Part shown: one piece after another, positions 1-9,092 of the stretch
Layout: each line of letters begins with the position of its first letter
Numbering within the stretch: position 1 is the first letter of the stretch
DNA from: Gnetum montanum
Taxonomy: Eukaryota > Streptophyta > Gnetopsida > Gnetales > Gnetaceae
Assembly (NCBI GenBank): GCA_015680685.1
Contig: MNCI01001432.1
Coordinates: forward strand, 1-46,115
DNA: 46,115 nt
Reading direction: 5' to 3'
Translations under genes and position numbers: made by a program
The notes under the pieces: generated by a model
What the model was told of the DNA's origin: nothing
Database searches by the model: none
What the model saw: only the letters and a program-made list of their open reading frames with translations

Positions 1-760
1 AGATTCCTCTATATTTTTTACAAATTTCTTGTAAGTAGTGCATAAGACGTTTACAAGAATTATTGTCATGCTAAGACATGGTATCAAGCTTTTCTACCCA
101 ATTTCATCTCTTCTTGGGCAGCCATGTTAAAAGCTTTCAATGTCAGATTTCAATCGTATACTTGAGTTGCAAGCATTAAAAAGAATATAGTAAAATGAAA
201 GTAGGATACCAATGAATCATTAGAGATGGCCATAGAATGGTACAATTGCATGCTCAATCAATGTCCAAATCATGGGTTTAGTAAACATGACCAATCAATG
301 AACTTAGTAGAAGGACTAAGGATGCAAAATCATGAAAGGGTGGATATGTATGTTATGGGTGATCTTTACCAGAGGTCAATGGCTCAAATCGCTACTATGT
401 TAGATGTTGTAGGTAAATTGGAAGGTGCATGACATAAGCATGCCAATGTAGAGGAACCCAACACAAATCCCCAATGTTAAAAGGATGTAAAGAATGTTAA
501 ATATAAGATTCAACCCTCTAATGTTGTTGAAGTCCTTGGTCAAGAAATTATGAGAATCAAAAAGACTTTGGTAGATCTTGCCAATGTTGTTGACAAAGTT
601 TGAGATGTGCTAAATCAAAAGATAGTATCAAGTGTTAAGAATTTGGAAACAAAGTCATTGAAGTAGTGGTCAAATTAAAACAAGGGGTAAGATGCCTTAC
701 CATGATCAAATTTCTTACTCTTGTGGTCCATTTTGCAAGCCACAACTTCAACAACGGATG
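1..760 (+). pseudogene. Ty3/gypsy gag fragment
   Basis: Plus-strand translation gives a broken retrotransposon capsid region. Around 226-432 the residues MAIEWYNCMLNQCPNHGF match the conserved gag stretch in which a Trp/Arg-Phe motif precedes CPxHG; a YxEGL-like helix (NLVEGLRMQ) follows. Further on (about 565-660) a segment reading roughly LANVVDKV-DVLNQK resembles the helical linker after capsid in the gypsy elements later in this window. No start, LTR or protease is present, so this is an isolated internal piece cut by the window edge. Gag packages element RNA in cytoplasmic particles; this copy cannot do so because of in-frame stops. It could be an edge of another Athila/Tat-type element. 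The assignment rests on motifs, not alignment. Confidence 0.6.
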
Positions 761-1484
761 AAACCTAATCTTTGGAGTGTTTCCTCTACATTGCAATAAT
801 CTTCCTTATTCCATTCTCCTTCCTACCATGAAACTTAGTAGGCTATAAAACAAATACCTATTGTAATGCCCGCTTAATATTAACCATATCTACCATAACT
901 ATCTCCACAATTGCAAGTCAAACAATGTCCATTTTCGCTTTATGTACTAGTACAAGAGGAAAATTTAAATCAGCCACTATGGGAACATGTCCAATTACTT
1001 AATGCAAAGTACAACCTTCATTTTCCATCATCATATACTATTCACTAGTACCATAATCATCATGTTTCTTGCATGGCAAGAAAATCATCATCTCATAGAT
1101 GAAAGCATTTTTATCAAAGAAAGAAGAACATAACTATCTATGAGGATTCATGCTCATCCTCTTTCTCACCATTATCTTTAAAGAAATAGGACCAAGGAGA
1201 TTATGTTTCTAACCAACAAGTTCAACAAGGAGGTTATCAAGTGCTCATCTTGAATTTAGCCTGGTGGGAAAAGTCCTCCACATAATAGCTTTGTTGGCAT
1301 AGTATGGGTTGTTTGTATGCATATTTATTGAAACTAATGATATATATCATTCTCTAAATTTCTTATTCCTGTGATTTGGTGTGATTTTATATGCATGTTT
1401 TTGAACATATAAATTTATTAATTTTGGTTTTTTATTTCTTTTGTGTGATGTTTGGGTGTATTCATTTTTTATATTAATGATTAA
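761..1484. other. AT-rich stretch, no gene recognised
   Basis: This stretch may continue the decayed gag-linker region into Gln/Tyr-rich decay, then becomes AT-rich non-coding DNA. I see no ORF, promoter or repeat that I can support here. Confidence 0.4.
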
Positions 1485-1735
1485 TCAATTTTGAATTTTC
1501 ATATTCGTTTGAGGGCGTTTCCGATGGCTTTGTGAAAGGAACGAAATTAGAAACGGAATCAGAAATTTCTGAAACGAAATAAGAAATTCCCCAACGCAAA
1601 CCACGCTCATCTGCCTGCAGTCGGTGGACACGCCGAAGCTGACCTGCAGCTCCTGCCGGAGCTCCACGGCCACTTCGCTGGCCTCACTGTGCAAGTTGGC
1701 CACCGACGAAATATCACCCAGTCAGACGGGTTGGG
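1485..1735 (-). other. CpG-rich ORF segment of unknown origin
   Basis: A minus-strand open frame reads DISSVANLHSEASEVAVELR and continues for about 70 codons with GC-rich codons and retained CpG sites, in contrast to the CpG-poor retroelement DNA around it. A TGA lies just upstream of the Asp-Ile start of this frame, and no convincing start codon is visible (the first Met-like codon is GTG). It could be an internal exon, a captured gene fragment or chance. I do not recognise the product. Confidence 0.2.
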
Positions 1736-1959
1736 CCTCTCGGGTTAAAAAAATTATACAACGGATTCTATTTTGAATCGGCTTGCTGTTGATTTGCAAG
1801 TAACGGCAGGGTCCGCGAGAAACTATTGTGTGCAAAATTCCAAAACTGGGGTTTTGGAAAGCTGAGAATTACAATTATGCCATGAACCTAGCTGTGAATG
1901 AGACAAATATCCAAGCTATAGATGATCGTAAAGAAAAAATATGCCATCTATAACTACAA

Positions 1960-2235
1960 TTATTCCATTAACCTAGTTAACAACATATGCTTCCTTTTCC
2001 CTTTCTCCTGTGACACAGAATTGAAAACAGAAGAAGCAGCAGAAGAAGCGTGTGGGTTGCCATGGTGGCCTAGATCATTAAAATATGAATCAGAATAATG
2101 GGCCAAAACATCATGTTGTTTTAGCTGCAGAACAACACTGCGTACTGGGCTTCTGGCCTCAGCACAGCTCGGAAGCACGAACAGAAGAAGAAATGGAAGA
2201 CAGATTGCAGCAACCATGTAATCCGCCGTCGTCAT
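1960..2235 (-). CDS. putative small secreted protein
   Basis: A 91-codon ORF on the minus strand. Residues 1-27 form a textbook secretory signal peptide: short polar N-terminus, hydrophobic core AAICLPFLLLFVLP, and an Ala-x-Ala cleavage site (AEA before RSPVRS). The predicted mature part is about 64 residues with no cysteines, rich in His, Ser, Asn and Asp around residues 45-60, and ends in a basic KGKRKH patch. A TATA box sits about 62 bases upstream of the ATG, leaving a plausible leader of 30-35 nt. Codon and CpG composition differ from the decayed retroelements nearby. I tested it by eye against CLE, RGF, CEP, PSK and PSY signatures and found no good match, so function is unknown. An AG/GTTAAT donor-like site near the 3' end means it could also be a first exon. 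It may be a real host gene or a gene fragment. Confidence 0.4.
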   Translation of the reverse strand: MTTADYMVAAICLPFLLLFVLPSCAEARSPVRSVVLQLKQHDVLAHYSDSYFNDLGHHGNPHASSAASSVFNSVSQEKGKRKHMLLTRLME

Positions 2236-2408
2236 TTTTCTGCAATGCTAACTTCCTTTTTCTTCTGCACACACATTCCCCAGCCTCATATCTGAATTTT
2301 ATAGGGCGGATTCAAGAACTCTAAATTTGTGCGTGACTGACTGCTTGTTCGCGGTATTTTCGCGGTCGCACTTTTTTGGCAAATTTGTCAACAGAATAAT
2401 CCACGGCA
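2236..2408. promoter_or_regulatory. possible divergent promoter with TATA box
   Basis: The region lies between the minus-strand secreted-protein ORF and the plus-strand ATG at 2409. On the minus strand a TATAAAA box covers 2297-2303. The region and the sequence just beyond retain CpG sites, including two TTCGCGGT copies near 2347 and 2359. No TATA box is obvious for the plus direction. Promoter function is inferred from spacing and composition only. Confidence 0.35.
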
Positions 2409-2599
2409 ATGGCAAGTACGCTCTGCTTTACTCCCAAAGTTTTCAATTCTCTCTAGGTAAATGACAAAAAAACCTCCGCGTGGAGTTTGATTCAAGGACG
2501 TTGTTATGGTATTTCCAAGCAGTTTCCAACTTCCGTTTCAGTGACGGATTCCTTTTCAAAAGTATGGAAAGAGCGATGGAGATGTACCATTCCGCGTTT
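2409..2599 (+). other. exon-like fragments, possible plastid-protein 5' end
   Basis: ATG at 2409-2411 lies in a good plant start context (GGCAATGGC) and encodes MASTLCFTPKVFNSL, composed like the start of a chloroplast transit peptide (Ala/Ser/Thr-rich, no acidic residues). A TAG follows, coinciding with an AG/GTAAAT donor-like site at 2455-2462. Downstream, a pyrimidine tract ending CAG near 2541 and a GTAAGT at 2600-2605 bracket a 58-nt exon-like piece. The in-frame TAG at the donor breaks the reading, so this is either a gene relic or coincidence. Confidence 0.2.
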
Positions 2600-2635
2600 G
2601 TAAGTGTCTTATCTTCTGACGTTGCACCGCGTGAT

Positions 2636-2683
2636 ACTTGCTAGATACGTCAGGTTTACTTGCTAGATACGTCAGGTTTACTT
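2636..2683. repeat. 22-bp tandem repeat, about 2.2 copies
   Basis: The unit starting ACTTGCTAGATACG is repeated exactly with period 22 (2636-2657 and 2658-2679), followed by a four-base partial copy. It lies just past the CpG-rich island. No function is suggested. Confidence 0.9.
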
Positions 2684-2980
2684 CAGAAATAATTTGGTTG
2701 CCCCAATTTTCTAACTACGAGACTTTATGTGGGGTCTATGGTATTTCAGCTATATATGTTAGATTGAAAAGTAACTTTGTGGTTGCCTTTTGCTCTTTCG
2801 ATGGGACCTCCATGATTCTTATTTATGGGTCCCATTGTTTTCGTGGGGTTTTGGCTATTTTTAGGATGCTCCAAGTTTCATTTTACTTCATTTCAATGAA
2901 GTGTTATCTTAAGGGTAAAACTTTTATTTTGAAAGCTACAAGTTGTGGGTTTAATTCTTGTGAACAACGTTCAGTTATAT
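2684..2980. other. unassigned sequence left of the LINE
   Basis: A 114-codon plus-strand open frame (2638-2982) runs through here, but its composition and lack of motifs suggest chance. This is the pre-insertion locus of the LINE. It ends in the target-site duplication. Confidence 0.3.
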
Positions 2981-2993
2981 AAGTGTCAATTAG
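2981..2993. repeat. LINE target-site duplication, left copy
   Basis: AAGTGTCAATTAG occurs here and, identically, at 9001-9013, directly outside the LINE. Thirteen bases is within the usual range for target-primed reverse transcription. Confidence 0.85.
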
Positions 2994-3384
2994 GGGGGGT
3001 GTCGGACCCCAAAAAAGAGAATTTTATAAATTAAATGAGAATAAGTACATGGTCAACATCTGAACATATTGATGGATAAATAGGGAGAAGAACAATGACA
3101 AAAGCAATAGTTGAAAGAAAACATCTTGAAACATAATCTTTCTCAGGGTGTGGGAGTACATGCCGAAGAGCTACCTAATGCTGGGAAACCTTAGGAACTG
3201 CGAGTTTATAANTCTACCTAATGCTGGGAAACCTTAGGAACTGCGAGTTTATAAGACCAGGAGAACAACAAAGAGCTCAAAATGCTCAAAATTATGATGA
3301 TAACACACGTCGATGTAGCAGATCGAGATTGGAAAGAGTGCACGAGTTGGTGTATCTGCTCCAAGGCTGCAAACAATAAAACAA
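2994..3384 (-). other. LINE 3' UTR with terminal hairpin
   Basis: Non-coding 3' part of the LINE. At the extreme 3' end, 2996-3010 can form a hairpin with a five-base-pair stem GGGGT/ACCCC and a five-base loop, directly beside the target-site duplication. No poly(A) or short A-rich tail separates it from the duplication. The hairpin could be the structure recognised by the element's reverse transcriptase, as known for stringent-type LINEs; that role is inferred. Confidence 0.5.
3171..3254. repeat. 41-bp direct duplication around a single N
   Basis: 3171-3211 and 3214-3254 are identical 41-base copies separated by an N and one base. A single N flanked by an exact duplicate is typical of a badly closed assembly gap, so this is probably not biological. 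Confidence 0.85.
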
Positions 3385-3795
3385 CTAATTAGTATCCAAC
3401 TTTAACTTAGAAGTACGAGATAAAATTTGGAAATGCACAAGGCGAAGAATTTGAGATTTTTCCATAATATTTAAATGGTTAGAGTTGGACGAATTAGTGT
3501 TCTGGAAAAGAGCAGTGCATCTGCGCTTCCATATAAAGTAAAGAACGAGGGGCCTAATAACTTTCCAAAGAAACTGAAGGTCAGAAGAGGGGGTGGCCAA
3601 AAAGCCGAATAAGATATCCTCATGGGAAAATGTGCACAAAGGAAAAACCTTAGAAACCCATTCCCATGAAGACTGAGCGAAAGGGCAATGCCAAAAAACG
3701 TGGACAAAATTTTCAGGACCTCCACAGAGAGGGCAGGTAGGGTTTGAAATCCCAAGGTATTCACGACGTTTGCCGATAGGCAGGCCTTGATGCAA
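3385..3795 (-). pseudogene. LINE ORF2 C-terminal zf-RVT domain
   Basis: The open segment carries the reverse-transcriptase zinc-binding domain found at the C-terminus of plant LINE ORF2. The key run is CPLCGGPENFVHVFWHCPFA: a Cys-x2-Cys pair, then His and His-Cys ligands, followed by the W of the SxxWEWV helix. The upstream MHQGLPIGKRR corresponds to the usual basic lead-in (for example L..R...). The domain itself looks intact and binds zinc near the RNA template in related proteins. It is separated from the RT part by a broken stretch (3796-4443), so no continuous ORF2 exists here. Confidence 0.8.
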
Positions 3796-4443
3796 TAGGC
3801 ACCAAAGAAATTGCTTAATTTTTGGAAGAGTCGGAAGACTCCAAAGTCATGAAAAGAGAGAGAGCCAAAACTATTCAGACTCATCTTTGTGCCATGATCA
3901 ATTGCAGCGGTTAACAATCGTCGAGGAATCATGCAACAACTGAAAGGGCACATGAGGTTTATAGTGTAGAAGGTTCGATCCATTAGTCCATTGAAGACCA
4001 TGGAAGAGACTAGGAACCGAAGCATCCAAATGCAAATTCTGATGAATGAAGTGATAAAGTCTGTCAAGGCAATGGTGCATAATTCTGGAAGCCCCATATA
4101 AGTTTTCGAACATATCCCAAGTAATCCACTGATTAGTTAGACCAAGACAGCTAAGGGAAACAACTCCCTTTTGAAACCAGATGGTGGCTACCCTGGCATT
4201 TGAGATGGCTAGAGGAGTAGAACAAAGGGACAACCACCAAGGGAAAATCTTAGAAAGAAGAGTAGGATTGATATGTATATTATTCCAATTCACATGAGAA
4301 TGTAAGACCTACCAAGCCTTCCAAATGCTTTTGAAAACATGTGTTCCAGGAATGATAATGTCGTGAGGAGAAAGGATCCAATTAACAGGGTGGATACCCT
4401 TCCAGATAGACCTGTTCTTAGGGAATTCTTGTCGAAGCCTTAA
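3796..4443 (-). pseudogene. LINE ORF2 linker between RT and zf-RVT, broken
   Basis: This is the expected link between RT thumb and zf-RVT. Fragments in different frames (for example MNWNNIHINPTLLSKIFPWW, 3898-4293) fit the linker of plant LINEs, but the reading frame changes and stops intervene. It is supported mainly by position between the two recognised domains. Confidence 0.5.
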
Positions 4444-4992
4444 CTAGAGGAGATTCCTGATAATATTGGGGGCATCTAGGTGCTGAACCAACCACTTAGC
4501 GACAAGGGTGAGACCTTGCTTAAAGTTGTTCAAAAGGCCCAATCCGCCTTTGTTCTTAGGAAGAGTTACTATATTCCAGGCTACACGATGAAAGCCTTTT
4601 TGAGGGTCCTTAGATGACCACATGAAGTCACGAAATAAACGTTCAAGCTTTTGATAAGAAGCATGGGAAGGGGCCCAACATGATGAGTAATAAACATGGG
4701 TAGAGGCACAAATAGACTTACAGATTAGATACTTACCGGCAAGGGTGAGGGGTTTGGTTTTCCATTTTTCCATTTTTCTGTGAATTCGAGAAATTACTTG
4801 GTCCCAGAGCTTGGACGTTGGGCCTCTAAAGCAAAAGGGGATTCCTAAGAGCTTAATGATCTCATGATCTTGAGTATGCTTCCAACTATAATTGGGCAAA
4901 TGACTGTAGTTATTGGTAAAGCTATAAACAGAAGATTTTCGCCAGTTTATGATAGATCCCAAGAGGGAGCAATATTGCTCTACTCGAGACAA
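4444..4992 (-). pseudogene. LINE ORF2 RT thumb and connection
   Basis: A 182-codon segment downstream of the FADD box. It contains the conserved plant LINE sequences LGSIINWRKSSVY, then LLGIPFCFRGP, then WKTKPLTLAGKYLICKSI, and finally a KNKGGLGLLN motif (canonical K..GGLG). These are the post-catalytic motifs of non-LTR reverse transcriptases. One stop codon separates this segment from the FADD box just upstream. The protein would copy LINE RNA into DNA at the nicked target in the nucleus; this copy is inactive. Confidence 0.8.
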
Positions 4993-5241
4993 GAGACACT
5001 ACACATTATCTGCTTTGTTTTGAATAAGGAAAAATGAGTCATCAGCGAAATGCATATTGAGGAGTTGATGTTGAGGAGAAGATAGATGAACCCCAAATAA
5101 AACATTGTTTTGAATATCCAAGCTGATTTGATGACAGAGAAAATCAGCCACTATGATGAAGAGATAAGGAGCGAGAGGGAAACCTTGCCTAATAGACCTA
5201 TGAATAGAAAAGGGAGAAGTGATGCCGAAGGTAGTCGCGAT
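4993..5241 (-). pseudogene. LINE ORF2 RT catalytic region with intact FADD
   Basis: The minus-strand frame reads RQGFPLAPYLF (box B), then MHFADDSFFLIQNKAD (box C). The FADD catalytic pair lies at 5038-5049 and is intact. Between the preceding segment (5242-5547) and this one the frame shifts within the SxxRGxRQG region near 5220. A stop follows the KADN motif. The catalytic residues survive but the ORF is interrupted. Confidence 0.75.
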
Positions 5242-6075
5242 TCATGCTGTAGCATCTGAGAATAAGCATTCTACCATATGAATGAACTTAGGGCCAAAAC
5301 CCAATTTAGTCATGGTTTGGATAATGAAGTCCCACTTAATGTTATCATAGGCTTTAGCGTAGTCAGGCTTCATCAGGAGGATATCCTGACCCTCATCCTC
5401 AGCCCACTTAAGACCTTCCCAAGTAGCCACTACGTTATTTAATATGTATCTTCCTAGAACAAAGACAGTCTGCTGAGGGGAAATAATAAAGGCAAGGACT
5501 TTCTTTAATCGCAAGGCCAAAGATTTTGCCCAAATTTTGTAAATCACATTAAGTAAGGTGATAGGTCACCAATTGGAGATACAAGTAGGATCTCCTGTTT
5601 TAGGGAGAAGATGAATAATCCCTTGGTTTGAGATTGGTCCCAAATAGCCAGTAAGCGTAGCCTCTTTGATAACATGGAAGAGGTCAGAACCAACCAGATC
5701 CCAATGCTTTTGCAAAAATTCAACTGGAAAACCATCATAACCCGAGGCTTTCCTAGGGCGTAGGTTAAAGCAAGCCTGTCGAGGCTCTACTGGAGTAATA
5801 TCGGCTTCTAAAATTGTCAGCATAGAAGAATTAACCAGTTTAGGATAATTTAGAGTGGCTGCCGCGAAGGATGCAGGATCCATAGGAGTAGTGGTGAATA
5901 AGGCCTCAAAGTGTTCTTTAAGATAAGAGAGAAGACTATTTTGGTCAGTGATAATGGAACCATTTATGGAGAGTTTATCTAAAGAGGGTGAAGGGGAGGA
6001 TCGGTTAAGGTACTTAAAGAATTCCTTACAGTGCTCATCTTGAATGTTTAGCCAAGTGAGTCGACTTTTAATCAA
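5242..6075 (-). pseudogene. LINE ORF2 RT N-terminal half, two frames
   Basis: Two overlapping or abutting segments in different frames. The first (5566-6075) reads NLRPRKASGYDGFPVEFLQK, the plant LINE motif K.PGxDG.P.EF, and GIIHLLPKTGDPTCISNW (canonical I.LIPK....I.dfRPIS). The second (5242-5547) reads FVLGRYILNNVVATWEGL (F..GR.I.dN), then MKPDYAKAYDNIKWDFI, in which the first Asp is the RT box A metal ligand and is present. A frameshift near 5545-5570 separates them. The domains are in the canonical order for a non-LTR RT. Confidence 0.85.
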
Positions 6076-6399
6076 GGCACCTTGTGCCTTATATACTTCC
6101 CAATGTTGAAAGGCAATACGGGCTCTGGCAAGCTCCCCTTGAAGGTGACTATTGAAGGGATCATCAGTTAGTTTAGTCGTAAGGTGCTCAATGGTAGAGC
6201 ATATGTTGGTGTACTCTTGCCGAGAGCGAGAGGCAACTTCCTTACCAAAATGACGGGCGAAATTCCTAACTCTACTAGTAGTTTGAAGCCACCACTGGAT
6301 CCAACCCGTTGAACCTAAGGGTCTTGGTTCAGCATTCCAAAGGCTAGAAAGAAGTTGTTGGGTGGAAGGAGAAGAGAAACATTGGCTATGTAGCCTAAA

Positions 6400-7140
6400 G
6401 AGATGATAATTTCGTCATTGGTGGTTATTATGGATCTGCATAGATAAAGTAAGAGGGAAATGATCAGATAAGGTTGCGTGTTGGTGGACTTTAGTAGTAG
6501 AAAGGGTCTACCAAAAAGAAAGGGTGGAAAAGTAATACTTATCTAACCAACTATAAATGCGAGCCTGCCTCTTACGAAGATTATTCCAACTAAAGCTGTT
6601 TAGAGAGCCACTAGTAGTGTGTGCGATGCCGTCCGAAAGATAGAAATGTTTCTTAAAATTTGACCAGGCTTGAAATTCTTGATGCGGAAGTTGAGAGAAA
6701 ACACCCCCAAGCTTGTCATGAGAGAATTCCATCATGTTAAAATTGCCACAAAAAATCCAGGGAATAAAAGGAAGGTTATGAGTGAGTTCATGCCACAGTT
6801 CGGCACGTTTGGTAGAGTCATTGGGGGCTTAAATAGAACAAACTCCGAAGGGACCATGAGAGGATGAGAAAATAGCCCAGGTCACTCAGTGACCTAAATC
6901 GGACCTATGCTGAAGGAGTTTGTCTTTCCAATAAGCTGGATACAGAATGGCTACGCCACCTTTGCCACACTCATGCGAAGTAGCAAGAACGGAAGAATGG
7001 GGAAGAAACCCATGGGCTGAAAAAGATAATTGTTCGGTTGAGATCTTGATTTCTTGGAGGAGGAGGAAATCCAAAGTGAGATTTAAGCTAGAGATAAAGT
7101 TGCTAGCTCTTTTGCGACGAAGCTGTTAGGCCTCAGACAT
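6400..7140 (-). pseudogene. LINE ORF2 endonuclease domain, catalytic Asp lost
   Basis: Exonuclease-endonuclease-phosphatase fold that nicks target DNA in L1-type LINEs. DFLLLQEIKIS (6886-7074) carries the LQE metal-binding Glu. The GxGGVAILYP strand follows. The canonical GDFN appears as GNFN at 6736-6747: the Asp codon GAT has become AAT (6742-6744), a CpG-to-CpA change, so an active-site residue is missing. The SDH motif (LSDHFPLTLS, His catalytic) is intact at 6459-6467. At least one stop lies between the two halves near 6890. ORF2 would begin around 7135. Confidence 0.8.
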
Positions 7141-7155
7141 TCAAAGATAGAAAGT

Positions 7156-8385
7156 TCATGGAGAAGCTCTAGTTGTTATGAGTGACAAGGCGGTAGAAGG
7201 ATTGGGGTTAGGAGTGTCAGTTGTCATAGTAGAGGAAAGAATTGCAAAGGATTTGTTGGTATTTACAGTTAAAGTTGGGTTAGTTTTGGGTAGAGGAGAG
7301 GAAGGAGAAGTGGTGGTGTTAGATGCTTTAACCCTTTTCCTTCCCCCAACCATGACAAACTCATCTCGTAGAAGTGAGTCTTGGGCTGATTGTGAGTGGA
7401 TGAGTGGTGCTTTAGACTTGGCCTTAATGAGAAAATGGGATTGAGAGGCTCTTGCCTTGAGGGGAGCAGACGAGTAAGAAGGGTGTGAAACATTATTAGA
7501 AGTAGAACTAAACTTAATGGGAGCAATTGTTGGGTTAGGTTGAGGAGTGACTATAGGACTGGATTTGGGAGGATTGGTTTGAGATTTTTTCTTAACTAGA
7601 AAGGGACAGGTGGAAATGTGGTGCTCTGCGTGATGGAAATAGCTACAGGAGTTAGGAAGATAAAAATAGTCTACATTTTGTTTAAAAACCTTGCCTCCAG
7701 CTCCTAAAGTTAAAGTGGTTTTCTTTTGGGAAATGTCTAGTTCGATACAGTAGCGACGATAGTGAGCCCCGTTAACCTCAATTCCATGGTCGGAGATGAC
7801 TCGACCTAAGGTGCTAACTATGTCTCACTCAAGAGGTGAAAAGATTAAAGGAAGATGAGGGAGCTCTACATAACAAGGGATAATATTAAAGGCTGGGTCG
7901 CTGACATTGAAATCAAATTTCCAAGCCCGGGCGATAAGTGTAGCATTACGAGCAGGGAAAATTCGAAGAGAGAGAGCTTGCTCGATTTGAGACGTCTCCG
8001 AAAGCTCAACAAGGACAAAATTATGAGCATAATATCAAGCATGTGAGACTTGAATTCCGTAGTCTTGTAAAATAGTTTTAATATGCAGATTGATGCTTAA
8101 AGAGCGAGGTAGATAACCTACTATTTGAAAAAAAATAAAACGTGCAAAAAAGTCATGAGAAATAGAGTCAAAAATATCTCGAGGTATCAGAAAATTCAGA
8201 GAGTCTAAGTTGGGAGAACTCCCCTGAGGAGAAGAAGGAGCAGCCACTGAAGATTCGTCCATATCCTTGCCTGAAAGGAGCTCCTCATCCATTGGAACTG
8301 GCACAACGTCGGTAGGAACACGATGGCAGCCCTGGAACAACCTGCAGCAATAGCACCACAATGCAGATCCTACTGCCCACTGCAA
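7156..8385 (-). pseudogene. LINE ORF1, DUF4283-like with zinc knuckle
   Basis: RNA-binding gag-like protein of the LINE. The N-terminal segment (8035-8385) has a Pro/Ser-rich lead and then NLDSLNFLIPRDIFDSISHD. The middle is frame-broken but has DUF4283-like features. A zinc knuckle at 7606-7647 reads CSYFHHAEHHISTC, a CCHC spacing in which the second Cys is Phe. The C-terminal tail (7156-7353) is Thr/Ser/Pro/Asn-rich and variable, as usual. At least one stop and a frameshift interrupt the ORF. ORF1 ends just upstream of ORF2, the standard plant L1 layout. Confidence 0.7.
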
Positions 8386-9000
8386 CCACTACCCCACAGC
8401 CACAAGATCGTGGCACAGCGACCTTGGCTCATAGCCACCAAAGCACGAGACTCGTAACAGAAGGTCTAGCACTCCAAGGTCCTCTGTTCAAAGTTTCCCT
8501 TGTGCTGGTTTTAGATCTGATTCCAAATATGGGTTTCCAGATCTGCCAATGGGGGATTCAACTCTGGTAGAGCTGAGTGCCTGCATGAATGCCGCGTACC
8601 CTACCATGCCCACCGCAACTCACCCCGCAACGGCACTGTAACCAGCAAAAAAACTGACCTGCAAGCCCCATGCTCAGATCTTCCACCAGAAAACGATATT
8701 TAGATTTTGTTGCTTTGAATGGACATGAGGGTTTTTTCAGATCTGAGGGTTTTTCAGCAGCACTCATGGTTCCCGCGGTGGCCGAGGATGTGCACATGTA
8801 GCGCGTGAAGTGGTGCTCAGGGCATTGGTCTTCCGCGATCGGTCCTAACGGTCTTCTACGATCGGTCCTAACGGTCCTTAGACAGAAAGCAAAATCCAAA
8901 GTTTTGATCACAAGGACACCAAATCCCAGCAAATTGGAGGTGGCCATGAGCAGCAGGAGGAAGAGCCATAGCCACCAGAGTGCGGTGCAGCAACCAGCCT
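8386..9000 (-). other. LINE 5' leader with short tandem repeat
   Basis: 5' end of the LINE, GC-richer than its surroundings. Two copies of CGATCGGTCCTAACGGTC lie at 8836-8853 and 8859-8876 (period 23), a small promoter-like repeat. A 129-codon minus-strand frame (8558-8947) spans much of it and could be an ORF1 N-terminus, but it lies in a different frame from the recognised ORF1 and shows no motif. The element ends exactly at the right target-site duplication. Confidence 0.45.
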
Positions 9001-9013
9001 AAGTGTCAATTAG
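9001..9013. repeat. LINE target-site duplication, right copy
   Basis: Identical to 2981-2993 (AAGTGTCAATTAG). It abuts the 5' end of the LINE. Confidence 0.85.
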
Positions 9014-9092
9014 ACCATATATCTTGGGGTGTATGTGTGGTACAATTATTTTAGGGTTTCAACATCCCCTTAAATAGCTTTAATCACATCTC

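Larger units (their letters stand above)
2994..9000 (-). mobile_element. L1-type LINE, near full length, decayed
   Basis: This 6,007-bp non-LTR retrotransposon lies on the minus strand between 13-bp direct repeats. In element order (right to left) it has a 5' leader, an ORF1 with a DUF4283-like domain and zinc knuckle, an ORF2 with an apurinic-type endonuclease, reverse transcriptase and C-terminal zf-RVT zinc finger, and a 3' UTR. The full set of domains and the intact flanking duplication indicate a complete insertion rather than a 5'-truncated one. Several stops and frameshifts and a lost endonuclease aspartate show that it is dead. The 3' end has no poly(A) and instead ends in a GC hairpin. 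Confidence 0.85.

Noticed and set aside
1960-2235. RGF/GLV-type peptide hormone (DYxxxGHHPPxHN-like)
   Set aside because: DLGHHGNPHAS is superficially similar but lacks the Asp-Tyr pair, the Pro-Pro and the terminal His-Asn at the C-terminus.
2085-2324. 79-codon plus-strand frame over the secreted-protein ORF
   Set aside because: The opposite strand has a signal peptide, TATA box and better start context; this frame has no feature of its own.
3471-4097. 208-codon minus-strand frame in the LINE
   Set aside because: It overlaps the zf-RVT domain in another frame and shows no motif; it is a shadow frame.
8558-8947. 129-codon frame as LINE ORF1 N-terminus
   Set aside because: It is not in frame with the recognised ORF1 and has no motif. 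Kept only as a comment in the leader entry.
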